DNA of 64,000 nt, from NCBI RefSeq assembly GCF_021117345.1, contig NZ_CP088261.1, positions 1,426,001 through 1,490,000 of the forward strand. Reading direction: 5' to 3'. Positions within the stretch are counted from its first letter, which is position 1. The number at the start of each line of letters is the position of its first letter. Shown here piece after piece: positions 17,058 to 24,757 of the stretch. This stretch comes from Microbacterium sp. cx-55 (GTDB lineage Bacteria > Actinomycetota > Actinomycetes > Actinomycetales > Microbacteriaceae). The notes beneath the pieces were generated by a model, which saw only the letters and a list, made by a program, of their open reading frames with translations, made no database searches and was not told the origin of the DNA. Both the position numbers and the translations under genes were made by a program.

Positions 17058-17795
17058 GTGGTGCTGGTTCCCGGGATGGGCGAGATCAGGTCGACGTATC
17101 GCTTCCTGGTCCCCTCGCTCGTCGCGGCGGGCTACTCGGTCGCGACGACCGATCTTCGCGGGCACGGCGACAGCGATGCGACGTTCACGAGCTACGGCGA
17201 CGTCGACACGGCCGGCGACATCGCGGCGCTGATCGGCGAGCTGGGCCGCCCGGCCGTCGTCGTCGGCAACTCCATGGCCGCGGGAGCCGCCGTCATCGTC
17301 GCCGCCGAGCACCCGGATCTCGTGTCGGGGCTCGTGCTGGTCGGGCCGTTCGTCCGCAATCCCCCAGCGAATGCCGCGCTCACCCTGATGTTCCGGATCA
17401 TGATGGCCCGGCCGTGGGCTGCGGCGGCGTGGAAGGCCTACATGCCGACCCTCTACGCCGGCGCCAAGCCCGCCGATTTCGCGGAGTACCGGGACGCGGC
17501 CATCGCGGCCATGAAACGGCCCGGGTACACGCGCGCCTTCAGCCTCACCACCCGCACCGACCATGCTCCGGCCGAAGCGCTGCTCGGTTCCGTCACGGCG
17601 CCGACGCTCATCGTGATGGGAGAGCAGGACCCGGACTTCCCCGACCAGCGGGGCGAGGCCGACTGGATCGGCACGGCGCTCGGGGGCGAGGTCGTGATGG
17701 TCCCGGATGCCGGCCACTACCCGCACTCGCAGCAGCCGGCGGTCACCGCATCCGCCATCGTCGACTTCCTCAGCCGTGCGGCGCACCGTGCCTAG
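17058..17795 (+). CDS. Alpha/beta hydrolase (true N-terminus uncertain)
   Basis: Hydrolase of the alpha/beta fold. The nucleophile elbow is GNSMAAG, the oxyanion region VVLVPGMGEIRSTYRFLVPS, and the acid/base part is MGEQDPDFPD with a late His (PDAGHYPHSQQP). Coordinates give the first canonical in-frame start, GTG 17058, but reading upstream is open to 16965 and encodes RIAYDLQGNGPLV, the normal first strand of the fold. Six nt after the -10 box, in frame, the codon at 16974 is AGC, where a leaderless ATG/GTG would be expected. Either a rare start is used or the start codon has mutated. A TetR gene overlaps the 3' end. Confidence 0.8.
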   Translation: MVLVPGMGEIRSTYRFLVPSLVAAGYSVATTDLRGHGDSDATFTSYGDVDTAGDIAALIGELGRPAVVVGNSMAAGAAVIVAAEHPDLVSGLVLVGPFVRNPPANAALTLMFRIMMARPWAAAAWKAYMPTLYAGAKPADFAEYRDAAIAAMKRPGYTRAFSLTTRTDHAPAEALLGSVTAPTLIVMGEQDPDFPDQRGEADWIGTALGGEVVMVPDAGHYPHSQQPAVTASAIVDFLSRAAHRA

Positions 17796-18357
17796 GGCGG
17801 GACTGGACCGGGCAGTCGTGATCGACCGTGCCGCGGAACTCCTCGACGCGCCGGGCGCGGAGGGCCTGAATCTCGCCGCCGTGGCGGCGAGCCTCGGGGT
17901 CAAGACGCCGTCGCTGTACAAGCACATCGACGGAATGCCGGGCGTGCTCCGCGGGGTCACGCTGCGCGCGAAGGCCGAGCTCGGGACGGTGATGGGTCAG
18001 GCCGCGATCGGCCGTTCGCGCGACGAGGCGATCACGGGGATGTCCATGGCGTATCGGACGTGGGCGCTCGCCCACCCCGGACAGTACGCGCTGACCGTGC
18101 GTGCTCCCGCGGCGGACGACGCCGAGGATACGGCCGCCTCCGCTGCGGTGATCGACGTCATCTACGCGGTCCTGGCCGGGTACGAGCTGCGCGATGAGGA
18201 TGCGGTGCACGCGACCCGGTTCTTCCGCGCGGCACTGCACGGCTTCGTCTCCCTCGAGACGAGTGGCGCGTTCGCGCTGGCGGTCGATCGGGAACGCAGC
18301 TTCGAGCGTCTCGTGCAGAGCGTCGTCACTGCACTCTCGACGTGGGCACGGGAGTAA
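17788..18357 (+). CDS. TetR/AcrR-family regulator (WHG-type C-terminal domain)
   Basis: A 189-aa repressor. Residues about 6-50 form the DNA-binding domain (VVIDRAAELLDAPGAEGLNL then VAASLGVKTPSLYKHIDGMP). The ligand domain contains TWALAHPGQYALTVRAPA and FFRAALHGFVSLE, the signature of the WHG TetR subgroup. GTG 17788 is chosen, 8 nt inside the hydrolase 3' end; GTG 17776 is an alternative. Co-transcription with the hydrolase and the palindrome at 16948-16978 suggest that it represses its own operon until a hydrolase-related ligand appears (inference). Confidence 0.9.
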   Translation: MPRAGLDRAVVIDRAAELLDAPGAEGLNLAAVAASLGVKTPSLYKHIDGMPGVLRGVTLRAKAELGTVMGQAAIGRSRDEAITGMSMAYRTWALAHPGQYALTVRAPAADDAEDTAASAAVIDVIYAVLAGYELRDEDAVHATRFFRAALHGFVSLETSGAFALAVDRERSFERLVQSVVTALSTWARE

Positions 18358-18362
18358 CGGCG

Positions 18363-18965
18363 TCAGATCCAGCCGCGCTCCTGGGCGAGAACCGTCGCCT
18401 GCTGGCGTGAGGACACGGCGAGCTTGCCGAGTGCGGACGACACGTGGTTTCGGACGGTGCCGGGAGACAGATGCAGCGTGGCCGCGATCTGCGCGATCGT
18501 CTCGCCGCGTTTGCCCGCCCGCAGCACGTCCAGTTCGCGGTCGGTGAGCGGGCTCCGCTCGTCGGCGAGCGCGTCTGCCGCGATCTCCGGGTCGACGTAA
18601 CGGCGCCCCGCCGCGACTCGGCGGATGATGTCGGCCACCTCTTCGGCGCGGCGGGACTTCGGCACGAACCCCTCGACACCCGCCTGCAGAGCCCGGCGGA
18701 GGACGCCGGGCCGCGCGTGCCGCGTCACGACGATGCAGCGTGCCGCGCTTTTGCCGCGCAAGCGCTCCGCGACCTCGACGCCGTCGAGGCCCGGCATCTC
18801 GAGATCGAGCAGGCAGATGTCGGGGGACAGCCGCAGCGCCTCGGCGACTGCGTCGGTTCCGGTGCGGCATTCGGCGACGATCTCCAGATCGTCCTCGAGT
18901 CGCAGCAGCGAGGCGAGAGCCGTCCGGATCATGTCTTCGTCATCGGCGATGAGCACGCGGATCAT
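18363..18965 (-). CDS. LuxR/NarL-family response regulator (DesR-like)
   Basis: A 200-aa response regulator. The receiver domain has the acidic pair ADDED, the phosphoacceptor D54 in LLDLEMPGLDG and a conserved Lys (FVPKSRRAEEV). The C-terminal LuxR HTH (about 135-195) contains LTDRELDVLRAGKRGETIAQ and HLSPGTVRNHVSSALGKL. It overlaps the 3' end of the sensor kinase gene by 4 nt, forming a classic two-component operon. This arrangement and size match DesKR/LiaRS-like systems that sense membrane or envelope state. The target genes are unknown; the divergent export protein upstream of the pair is one candidate. Confidence 0.93.
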   Translation of the reverse strand: MIRVLIADDEDMIRTALASLLRLEDDLEIVAECRTGTDAVAEALRLSPDICLLDLEMPGLDGVEVAERLRGKSAARCIVVTRHARPGVLRRALQAGVEGFVPKSRRAEEVADIIRRVAAGRRYVDPEIAADALADERSPLTDRELDVLRAGKRGETIAQIAATLHLSPGTVRNHVSSALGKLAVSSRQQATVLAQERGWI

Positions 18966-20194
18966 GTCGGATCCCGTTCGGTCGGAGCCGCCGGGAGCGA
19001 CACCGTCAGCTCGAAGGTGTTGGCGGACCGTCCGACGCGGATGTCGCCGCCGACGGCGTTCGCGCGTTCGGTCATCCCGGCCAGTCCCGACCCGTCACCG
19101 GTCTCGTCCTCCCCGGTCTCGTCGTTCGCGATCCGGTACACCCACTGCGCGGCGTCGCGCTCCAGCGACAGGCGGGCCCAGCGTCCGCTCCCGTGCTTGA
19201 GCACGTTCGTGACGCTCTCGCGAACGATCGGTCCGAGCACGTCGGCGGGCGCGTCGACGGCGGCCGCATCGACCTCGGCGTGCACATCGACGCCCGCGGA
19301 TCGCAGCAGGTCGACGGCGTTCGCGAGTTCGTCCGGCAGGGGCACTCCGCGGAACGCGGCGGCGAGATCTCGCGTGCCCTGCCGGGCCGCATCCACCGCC
19401 GCCTGCGCGCGAGTGATCTCGGCCGCGGCCGCTTCGGGGTCGCGATCGATGAGCCGCTGGGCGAGTTCGAGCTGCAGGGCGATGACCTGCAGGTGGTGGC
19501 CCTGCAGATCGTGCACGTCATTCGCCAGCCGGAGACGCTCTCTCGTTGCCGCGAGGAGGCTCTCGGCCTGCCGCGCCCGATCGAGTTCCAGAACGATGTC
19601 CCACCACCACAGCGACGATGCGGCGATCACCGGCAGCATCGTGGCGAACAGCGCCGGCACGAAGAATCCGTTGGGCTCGACGTGAGAAAGATCCGACCAG
19701 GATGCCTCGGCCACCCAGACCGCGACGAGGGCGACGGTCACCGCGAGAATCACACGCCACCGGATGCCCGGCAGCCACGGACGCACGCTGAGGGCGTAGG
19801 CGAAGATGCTGGCCCCCGCCATCCACGACCCCGCCGCGAGACCGAGGAGCACTCCTCCCATCACCACGCCCACGAGGGCGATGGCGTCCGGGCGGGGGAG
19901 CCGGCCACGCTCCTCGTCGCCCCCGGCCAGCACGACCGGACGGTACCCGCGGAGGAGGAAGACGACACCGGCGTGCACGACGATCAGGGAGATACCCGCG
20001 AGCGCGAGCCGCCAACTGAGCCCCGCGCCCTCATCGTGGCGCACCAGGATCCAGACGAGCCACTGCAGCGTCGCCACGACACCGAAGAACACAATGCCCC
20101 CGACCGTGTACCACCAGGTCGCGGTCACGCTGCGCGCCAGTGCGCGCTCCCCGATACGCGGGGCGTCGCTGCGCGCCGGGATCGGTGAGGTCAT
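18962..20194 (-). CDS. DesK-like sensor histidine kinase
   Basis: A 410-aa membrane kinase. The N-terminal half holds about six TM segments (for example WWYTVGGIVFFGVVATLQWL and GVVMGGVLLGLAAGSWMAGA). HisKA_3 has NDVHDLQGHHLQVI with phosphoacceptor H228, and the HATPase domain has VRESVTNVLKHG (N box) and GSGLAGMTERANAVGGDI (G box). ATG 20194 is favoured over a GTG at 20260 because TACCGT (complement of 20201-20206) lies exactly 6 nt upstream, the leaderless spacing seen across this window. It forms an operon with the response regulator through a 4-nt overlap. Confidence 0.93.
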   Translation of the reverse strand: MTSPIPARSDAPRIGERALARSVTATWWYTVGGIVFFGVVATLQWLVWILVRHDEGAGLSWRLALAGISLIVVHAGVVFLLRGYRPVVLAGGDEERGRLPRPDAIALVGVVMGGVLLGLAAGSWMAGASIFAYALSVRPWLPGIRWRVILAVTVALVAVWVAEASWSDLSHVEPNGFFVPALFATMLPVIAASSLWWWDIVLELDRARQAESLLAATRERLRLANDVHDLQGHHLQVIALQLELAQRLIDRDPEAAAAEITRAQAAVDAARQGTRDLAAAFRGVPLPDELANAVDLLRSAGVDVHAEVDAAAVDAPADVLGPIVRESVTNVLKHGSGRWARLSLERDAAQWVYRIANDETGEDETGDGSGLAGMTERANAVGGDIRVGRSANTFELTVSLPAAPTERDPT

Positions 20195-20343
20195 GACACC
20201 ACGGTAGGACAGCGAGCGTGGCCGGGTCGTGCGCGCGGGACGGGTCGTGACATTCGTCACGGGTCGGATGCTGCATCCTCACGGCTCGTCGTGACACCGC
20301 AACACTGCCGAGAACCGGGCGCCGCCGATGAGATGGAACCACT

Positions 20344-20841
20344 ATGAATCCCCTCGCCGAACTCATCCTCAACTTCCAGAACCTCGTCGCCCAGCTGCCG
20401 GAGTGGGCCCAACCCCTCATCGTCGCCGTCGCCGGTGCCGTGCCCTTCATCGAGGGCGAGGGGGCCGCGACGATCGGCATCGTCGGCGGTGTGAACCCGG
20501 TGGCCGCCGCGATCGCTGGTGCGCTCGGCAACTTCATCGCGGTCGCGCTCGTCGTGCTGCTCGGCGCGCAGATCCGTGCGGCCATCGCGCGCCGACGGAA
20601 GACGCCGGCAAAGCCGCGGTCTGCGCGTATGGAGAAGTTCCAGCGCGCCTTCAACCGCTATGGCGTGGTGGGCGTGAGCCTGCTCGGCCCCCTGCTCCTG
20701 CCGACGCACTTCACCGCTGCCGCGCTCACCGGTGTCGGTGTGCCGAAGGGTCGCGTGCTCGTCTGGCAGGGCGTGGCGATCGCGTTGTGGACAACGGCCC
20801 TCACTCTGATCGTGACCGGCGTGATCGCGGTCGCGGTCTGA
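20344..20841 (+). CDS. Small multidrug export protein family (Sm_multidrug_ex)
   Basis: A 165-aa membrane protein with three or four hydrophobic segments. LIVAVAGAVPFIEGEGAATI with the acidic EGE motif and the second half FNRYGVVGVSLLGPLLLPTH followed by GVGVPKGRV are the conserved blocks of this DedA-related family, annotated as small multidrug export proteins, although transport has hardly been tested. ATG 20344 is used. It is divergent from the DesK-like kinase, with a 16-bp palindrome (20246-20261) in the shared upstream region, and convergent with the calpain operon. Confidence 0.85.
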   Translation: MNPLAELILNFQNLVAQLPEWAQPLIVAVAGAVPFIEGEGAATIGIVGGVNPVAAAIAGALGNFIAVALVVLLGAQIRAAIARRRKTPAKPRSARMEKFQRAFNRYGVVGVSLLGPLLLPTHFTAAALTGVGVPKGRVLVWQGVAIALWTTALTLIVTGVIAVAV

Positions 20842-20857
20842 AGGTCCGCGTTCGGCG

Positions 20858-22093
20858 TCAGTCCGTGACGTCGGTGTAGGTCGCGCGCCAGAAGAGGTCG
20901 GCGACGTCTTCGGCCGACACCTTGAACTCGCCGCCGCCGTCGGCGCTGTTGCCGGGGCCCCAGGGATTGCGCATCCAGACGCTGCCATCCGCATCGATCC
21001 GGGTCACCGCGTACGAGTGCTTGTTGACGATGTCGATCTCGCGGGTGGAGCCGTCCGGGCCCTCGACGGTGATCGTGTGATCGCCCTCGCGCGGCGACGA
21101 CAGGACGACCTGGCCGCCGTTCGCGAGGTTCTCGCGCAACGGATCGATCTGGCTCTCCGTCAGCCCCGCGTGAGACTCGTTTTCCACGACCTCGACGTCG
21201 CGGCCGGTGATGATCGTCATTGCGTCTTCCGGCTCCCCGCCGTCGAGGAAGCCGTATCCGTACTCCTTCTCGATCGCCGCCTCGTAGAGCGCGGCGATCG
21301 AGGCCTTGTCGCCGGGCAGCCAATCGCCGTCGGACTGTCGCGCACCGTTGCTGAAGACCTTGTCGACGAAGACCTCTGTGGGCTCGCCGTTCTCGTAGAG
21401 CGTCACCCAGTAGCCGTTCTTCTCCGCATCCCAGCGCACGTTCTCGCGGACGAAGTCGTCGCCTTCGTCGGAGCCGAGGAGTGCGACGATGCTGGACAGC
21501 ATGAAGCAGTCGCCGATCGAACCTTGGTCGACGTCGTCGGCGTCGAAGGCGTTCTCGTCGGTGATCGACTCGTTGACGGGCTGATCGGGCACGGTGTCGT
21601 CGTGGGTCCACCAGCCGAACGGATCCCACCAGGCGTTCCCGTCGGCGTCGTCGTCGATCGCCGCCCGGAGTTCGTCGGCTGCACGGGCCGCGGCCGCTTG
21701 GATCTCGCCGGCGGCGCCGAGAGCCGCGAGTCGCGCCCGGCCTGCATCGAGCAGCGCGCCGACGTCGAGGGGATTGTCGCGCACGGCCTGTCGCGCCGTC
21801 TCGAACGACGCGGCCGCCGATTCGTACGCGGCCCGGTGCCTGCGCAGCTCACCGGCGTAGCGCTGCAGCGTGGCGGCGCCGGTGCGGTAGGTCTCGGCGA
21901 GTTCGTCCGCATCCTGTTCCACGGTCTGCTGAGCCTCGGCGTAGGCCCGAGCGGCCTCGCCCTCCCATTCGTCCGCGGTCGCCGTTCGGATGCGGCGCGC
22001 CGCGGCGCGCGTCGACTCGGCCAGAGTGTCGAGCCGGGCGGCCGCGGCCTCGATCGCGTCGGGGTTTCCGAGGGTACTCACCACAGTCTCCAT
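20858..22093 (-). CDS. WXG100-like/calpain (C2) cysteine protease fusion
   Basis: A 411-aa protein. Residues 1-145 form a helical hairpin region with W43-E44-G45 (TADEWEGEAARAY), resembling WXG100 type VII secretion substrates. Residues about 180-410 form a calpain-like protease: C196 (QGSIGDCFMLSS), H359 (VNKHSYAVTRID) and N376 (MRNPWGPG) give the full catalytic triad. The linker is Trp-rich (NAWWDPFGWWTHDD). It is the last gene of a four-gene operon and overlaps the preceding gene by 16 nt from ATG 22093, or by 4 nt if GTG 22081 is used, which fits the pattern of the other overlaps. It is probably exported as an effector or surface protease (inference). Confidence 0.85.
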   Translation of the reverse strand: METVVSTLGNPDAIEAAAARLDTLAESTRAAARRIRTATADEWEGEAARAYAEAQQTVEQDADELAETYRTGAATLQRYAGELRRHRAAYESAAASFETARQAVRDNPLDVGALLDAGRARLAALGAAGEIQAAAARAADELRAAIDDDADGNAWWDPFGWWTHDDTVPDQPVNESITDENAFDADDVDQGSIGDCFMLSSIVALLGSDEGDDFVRENVRWDAEKNGYWVTLYENGEPTEVFVDKVFSNGARQSDGDWLPGDKASIAALYEAAIEKEYGYGFLDGGEPEDAMTIITGRDVEVVENESHAGLTESQIDPLRENLANGGQVVLSSPREGDHTITVEGPDGSTREIDIVNKHSYAVTRIDADGSVWMRNPWGPGNSADGGGEFKVSAEDVADLFWRATYTDVTD

Positions 22094-22428
22094 CCCACGT
22101 TGACGGTCGGTCCGGCACCGTCTTCGGCGCCATCGGATTCGGTGTCATCGGACTCGCCGTCGACCGATCGGACCTCGATGACGCACCAGGGTGCGATGCG
22201 TACGCGTTCTCCGGCGGCGAGGGTGGCACGCCCGTCGTCTCCCCACACGAGGGTGGCGGTGTCGCTCGCCTCGAGGATGCCGACCTGCACCCCGCAGACG
22301 TTCCCTTGCGAACCCGCAGGAACGGCCGTCTGGCCGCCGATGAGGCCGGCGTAAACGATGGCGGCGACCGCGCCGAGGACGGCGATGATCCCGACCAGAC
22401 GCCCGGGTGTGCGGCGCCCGGCCATCAC
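22078..22428 (-). CDS. Hypothetical single-pass membrane protein of the calpain operon
   Basis: A 116-aa protein: short basic N-terminus (MAGRRTPGRLVG), one TM helix (IIAVLGAVAAIVYAGLIGGQ), then an extracytoplasmic part with two cysteines (GNVCGVQVGILEAS and APWCVIEVRSV) that could pair, and an acidic low-complexity stretch before the end. The beta-rich outer part (DTATLVWGDDGRATLAAGE) resembles the small beta-sandwich of the gene upstream. It starts at GTG 22428, or ATG 22425, overlapping the previous stop. No family is recognised. Confidence 0.7.
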   Translation of the reverse strand: MMAGRRTPGRLVGIIAVLGAVAAIVYAGLIGGQTAVPAGSQGNVCGVQVGILEASDTATLVWGDDGRATLAAGERVRIAPWCVIEVRSVDGESDDTESDGAEDGAGPTVNVGWRLW

Positions 22429-22715
22429 CGGTCGCTGGCGTCGGGGACGCGGATCTCGACGGATGCGGACGCATCCGAGCCGTTCGCTTCGAGCGCGATG
22501 CCGACCAGCCGAAGCGTGCCCCCGCCCGGCAGCGGCGCCTCTTCGCCCTCGGTGAGGGTGTGCGACGAGCGTCCGTCGGGGTGGGAGATGCCGAATCGGG
22601 CGGTGATCCCACCGCCGTCACCGGCCGGGCGTAGATCGGTCGAAATGTAGCCGATGCGGAACCCATCGCCGCGGTACTGCGTGCCCTGACGGAGAACTGT
22701 CTGCGTCACACTCAT
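22425..22715 (-). CDS. Hypothetical small beta-rich protein of the calpain operon
   Basis: A 96-aa soluble protein, predicted all-beta: YRGDGFRIGYISTDLRP, ITARFGISHPDGRSSHTL, EEAPLPGGGTLRLVGIALE and ASASVEIRVPD. There is no signal peptide or TM segment. I do not recognise the family. It starts at ATG 22715, overlapping the WXG100-like gene stop by 4 nt (ATGA), and ends in a 4-nt overlap with the membrane protein. This tight coupling suggests that the four products act together, perhaps as chaperone, anchor or immunity factor for the calpain protein. The reading that continues upstream to 23063 is rejected as it is antisense to no domain and lacks coding character. Confidence 0.65.
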   Translation of the reverse strand: MSVTQTVLRQGTQYRGDGFRIGYISTDLRPAGDGGGITARFGISHPDGRSSHTLTEGEEAPLPGGGTLRLVGIALEANGSDASASVEIRVPDASDR

Positions 22716-23008
22716 GCGCTCGGCACCTCGGTCGTGGCGAGCTGATCGATGACGCCCTGTTCGAAGGACGCCATGTCGGAGCGCGCTCCGGCGAGCCCGT
22801 CGGCCAGACGAGTGGTCTGTGCGGCGGTGTGCGCGCGCAGCCGGTCGATCGCGAGCTCGTACGACGCGGCGGCGGCCGCGAGGACGTCGGATGCGTAGAC
22901 GCCGGCGTCCGTGGGCAGTTCGACGGAACCCTCGGTGAGGGCGTCGGCGGCGGCGCGCAGCCGGTCGGTCGCGGTGTCCAGCTGGTCGAACGACATGGCG
23001 ATGCTCAT
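22712..23008 (-). CDS. WXG100/ESX-like small helical protein
   Basis: A 98-aa, almost wholly helical protein (FDQLDTATDRLRAAADALTE, VYASDVLAAAAASYELAIDR, LADGLAGARSDMASFEQGVI). Length, helical-hairpin layout and position at the head of an operon with a WEG-containing calpain fusion fit an ESX/WXG100-like secretion partner. The W-x-G turn itself is not present, so this is a distant or DUF-type member. ATG 23008 is chosen for the strong GGAGGGGG just upstream; a start at 23059 is less likely. No type VII secretion ATPase is in this window. Confidence 0.65.
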   Translation of the reverse strand: MSIAMSFDQLDTATDRLRAAADALTEGSVELPTDAGVYASDVLAAAAASYELAIDRLRAHTAAQTTRLADGLAGARSDMASFEQGVIDQLATTEVPSA

Positions 23009-23132
23009 AGTTCCCCCTCCGGCCAGTGTCGCACGGTGCGGCGCCGCGAACCCGGCCATCCACAGGCGGATGTTCCGCCGCCAGCGCTGTTGACGCCGGT
23101 CAGTTCCGAGATGTGCGACTCCTGCATGCCAC

Positions 23133-24545
23133 CTAGACGGAGTTCTCCCACGGTGGTGGTTCGTCGTCTCGTCGCGCCGTCGTCATGACGTCTCGGTAGG
23201 GCGACCGCTCGTCGTCGGGTGTGAAGTGCACCGCGGTGGGTGGCGACGGATCGGGATACCTCTCGCCGAGCGGCGATGTCCACTCGACGACCCCGTCGTC
23301 GAACATCTGCACGCGCCAGGCGGTGAACTGTTTCATGGAGTGGTGTCGTTGGCAGAGGCATTGCAGGTTGTCGGTGCGGGTGGGTCCGCCGTGTGCCCAA
23401 TCGTGGACGTGGTCGATTTCGCATCGGATGGCGGGGGCGGCGCATCCGGGTGCCCGGCATCGCTGGTCGCGGCCGGTGATCTGTCGGCGGAGGGCCGGGG
23501 GGATGTCTCGTCGGTCGACGGCGAGGACTTGCCCGGTGACCGGGTGGGTAAGGATGCGGTCCCAGCCGGTGGCCGAGCCGCCGGCGAGGCGCCGGGCGGT
23601 GTCGGCGTCGATGGGTGCGCGTCCGGCGAGGTCGGCGGGGGAGTCGTCGGTGCCCAGCAGGGTGAGCACGGGCACGACGACCTGCACGTGCGCCCGGATC
23701 GCACCCAGGGTGCCTGGACCATCGTCGGTGCGGGTGGGATCGGAGGCGGGCTGCGCGGTGAGGGCCATGTCGGCGAGGAGGTCGGCGCGCACCTGGTCGA
23801 TCGTGCGGGTGTCGGTGGCGTACGCCGTGTCTTCGGGGTCATCGGGAAGCCCGGCGGCGCGGGATTCCCGCAGCCGCTGTGCGGCCCCGGTGCGCAGGTC
23901 GGTGAGGGCGCGGGCCATCCGTGTGGCGCGGTCGTAGATGCCCTCGCCGATGACGGTCGGCACGATGAGTCCGAGGTGGCTCATGCCGTCGACCAGCGGC
24001 GTGAGGAACACGCGGCGCTCTTCGCGTGCGTCGGCGTGACGTTCGGTGAGGGTGCGCGGATGCAGCCGCTGGGCGAAGATCTCGAGGCCGGCGCGGACGC
24101 GTCCGGGAGTGTCGGCCTCGCACCGCCGCACGGCTTCCGCGTCGAACGCGGCACGCGCCTCGGGCGGCAAGACGGCTCCGGTTTCGACGATCAGGCGCAC
24201 GTGCCCCTCGTGGATGCGGCCCTCCGCGAGGGCGTCGAGGGTGAGGGGATAGTCGCCGACGAGTTCAGCGGCGGCGTTCATCCGACGCTGCATGGTGCGG
24301 TCGGAGACCCGCGAGCGGGCGCCGAGTTCCAGAGCGATCGCGCGCTGTGCCATGTCGTGATCGCGCACCCTGCGCGGAGAACTCGCGCTCTGCGCTCGAG
24401 CCAGCTCCTCGGCCCGAGCGAGGGCACGGGTCAGCTGGGCCTTGCCCGCCGCGATCACCGCATCCGCCTGCTGCACGGCGTGCGCGATCTCGCTCAGCGT
24501 CGCCTGGTCGGCGTCGCTGAAACCGATGACCCCGTCACGGCCCAT
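23133..24545 (-). CDS. DUF222/HNH endonuclease protein (13E12-type), copy 1
   Basis: A 470-aa protein of the actinobacterial DUF222-HNH family. DUF222 spans about residues 15-330 (DHDMAQRAIALELGARSRVS, GRIHEGHVRLIVETGAVLPP). The C-terminal HNH has RCRAPGCAAPAIRCEIDHVH followed by GGPTRTDNLQCLCQRHHSMK, with the catalytic DH and both cysteine pairs. Nuclease activity is predicted, but its biological role is obscure. ATG 24545 has AGAAGGGG upstream. An identical-length paralogue at 35256-36668 is about 85 % identical by hand count, and homology continues about 110 bp upstream of both starts. Family members are multi-copy and behave like dispersed repeats. Confidence 0.92.
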   Translation of the reverse strand: MGRDGVIGFSDADQATLSEIAHAVQQADAVIAAGKAQLTRALARAEELARAQSASSPRRVRDHDMAQRAIALELGARSRVSDRTMQRRMNAAAELVGDYPLTLDALAEGRIHEGHVRLIVETGAVLPPEARAAFDAEAVRRCEADTPGRVRAGLEIFAQRLHPRTLTERHADAREERRVFLTPLVDGMSHLGLIVPTVIGEGIYDRATRMARALTDLRTGAAQRLRESRAAGLPDDPEDTAYATDTRTIDQVRADLLADMALTAQPASDPTRTDDGPGTLGAIRAHVQVVVPVLTLLGTDDSPADLAGRAPIDADTARRLAGGSATGWDRILTHPVTGQVLAVDRRDIPPALRRQITGRDQRCRAPGCAAPAIRCEIDHVHDWAHGGPTRTDNLQCLCQRHHSMKQFTAWRVQMFDDGVVEWTSPLGERYPDPSPPTAVHFTPDDERSPYRDVMTTARRDDEPPPWENSV

Positions 24546-24660
24546 GGCACCCCTTCTGAGACGGCGGCAACGCGGTGACGTTGTCGCGGCTCGCCGGGGC
24601 ACTCGGCGATGAAACGGATCGAGAGCGGCTGCTTCCGACCTGAGATAAGTCTCGCACCGA
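23133..24660 (-). repeat. Direct repeat copy 1 (DUF222-HNH gene plus conserved upstream)
   Basis: Coding sequence plus about 110 bp of upstream DNA that is recognisably shared with 35256-36785, including CTCGCCGGGGCACTCGGCGA. Both copies have the same orientation, so recombination between them could delete about 12 kb. The outer boundary was set by eye. Confidence 0.75.
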
Positions 24661-24757
24661 CCTCCGACATCGCCCCCACGCGGGCGAGCGCGAGGGCACG
24701 AGCGTGGAAAACACCGCCACACGGAGTGCGAGCGAGAGCAGATCGTAGGCTGACGGA

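Noticed and set aside
20246-20261. Palindrome CGTGAC-ATTC-GTCACG upstream of the DesK-like kinase
   Set aside because: Arms of only 6 bp in GC-rich DNA; it may be an operator but there is no second copy or phasing with the predicted -10 box. Kept only as a remark.
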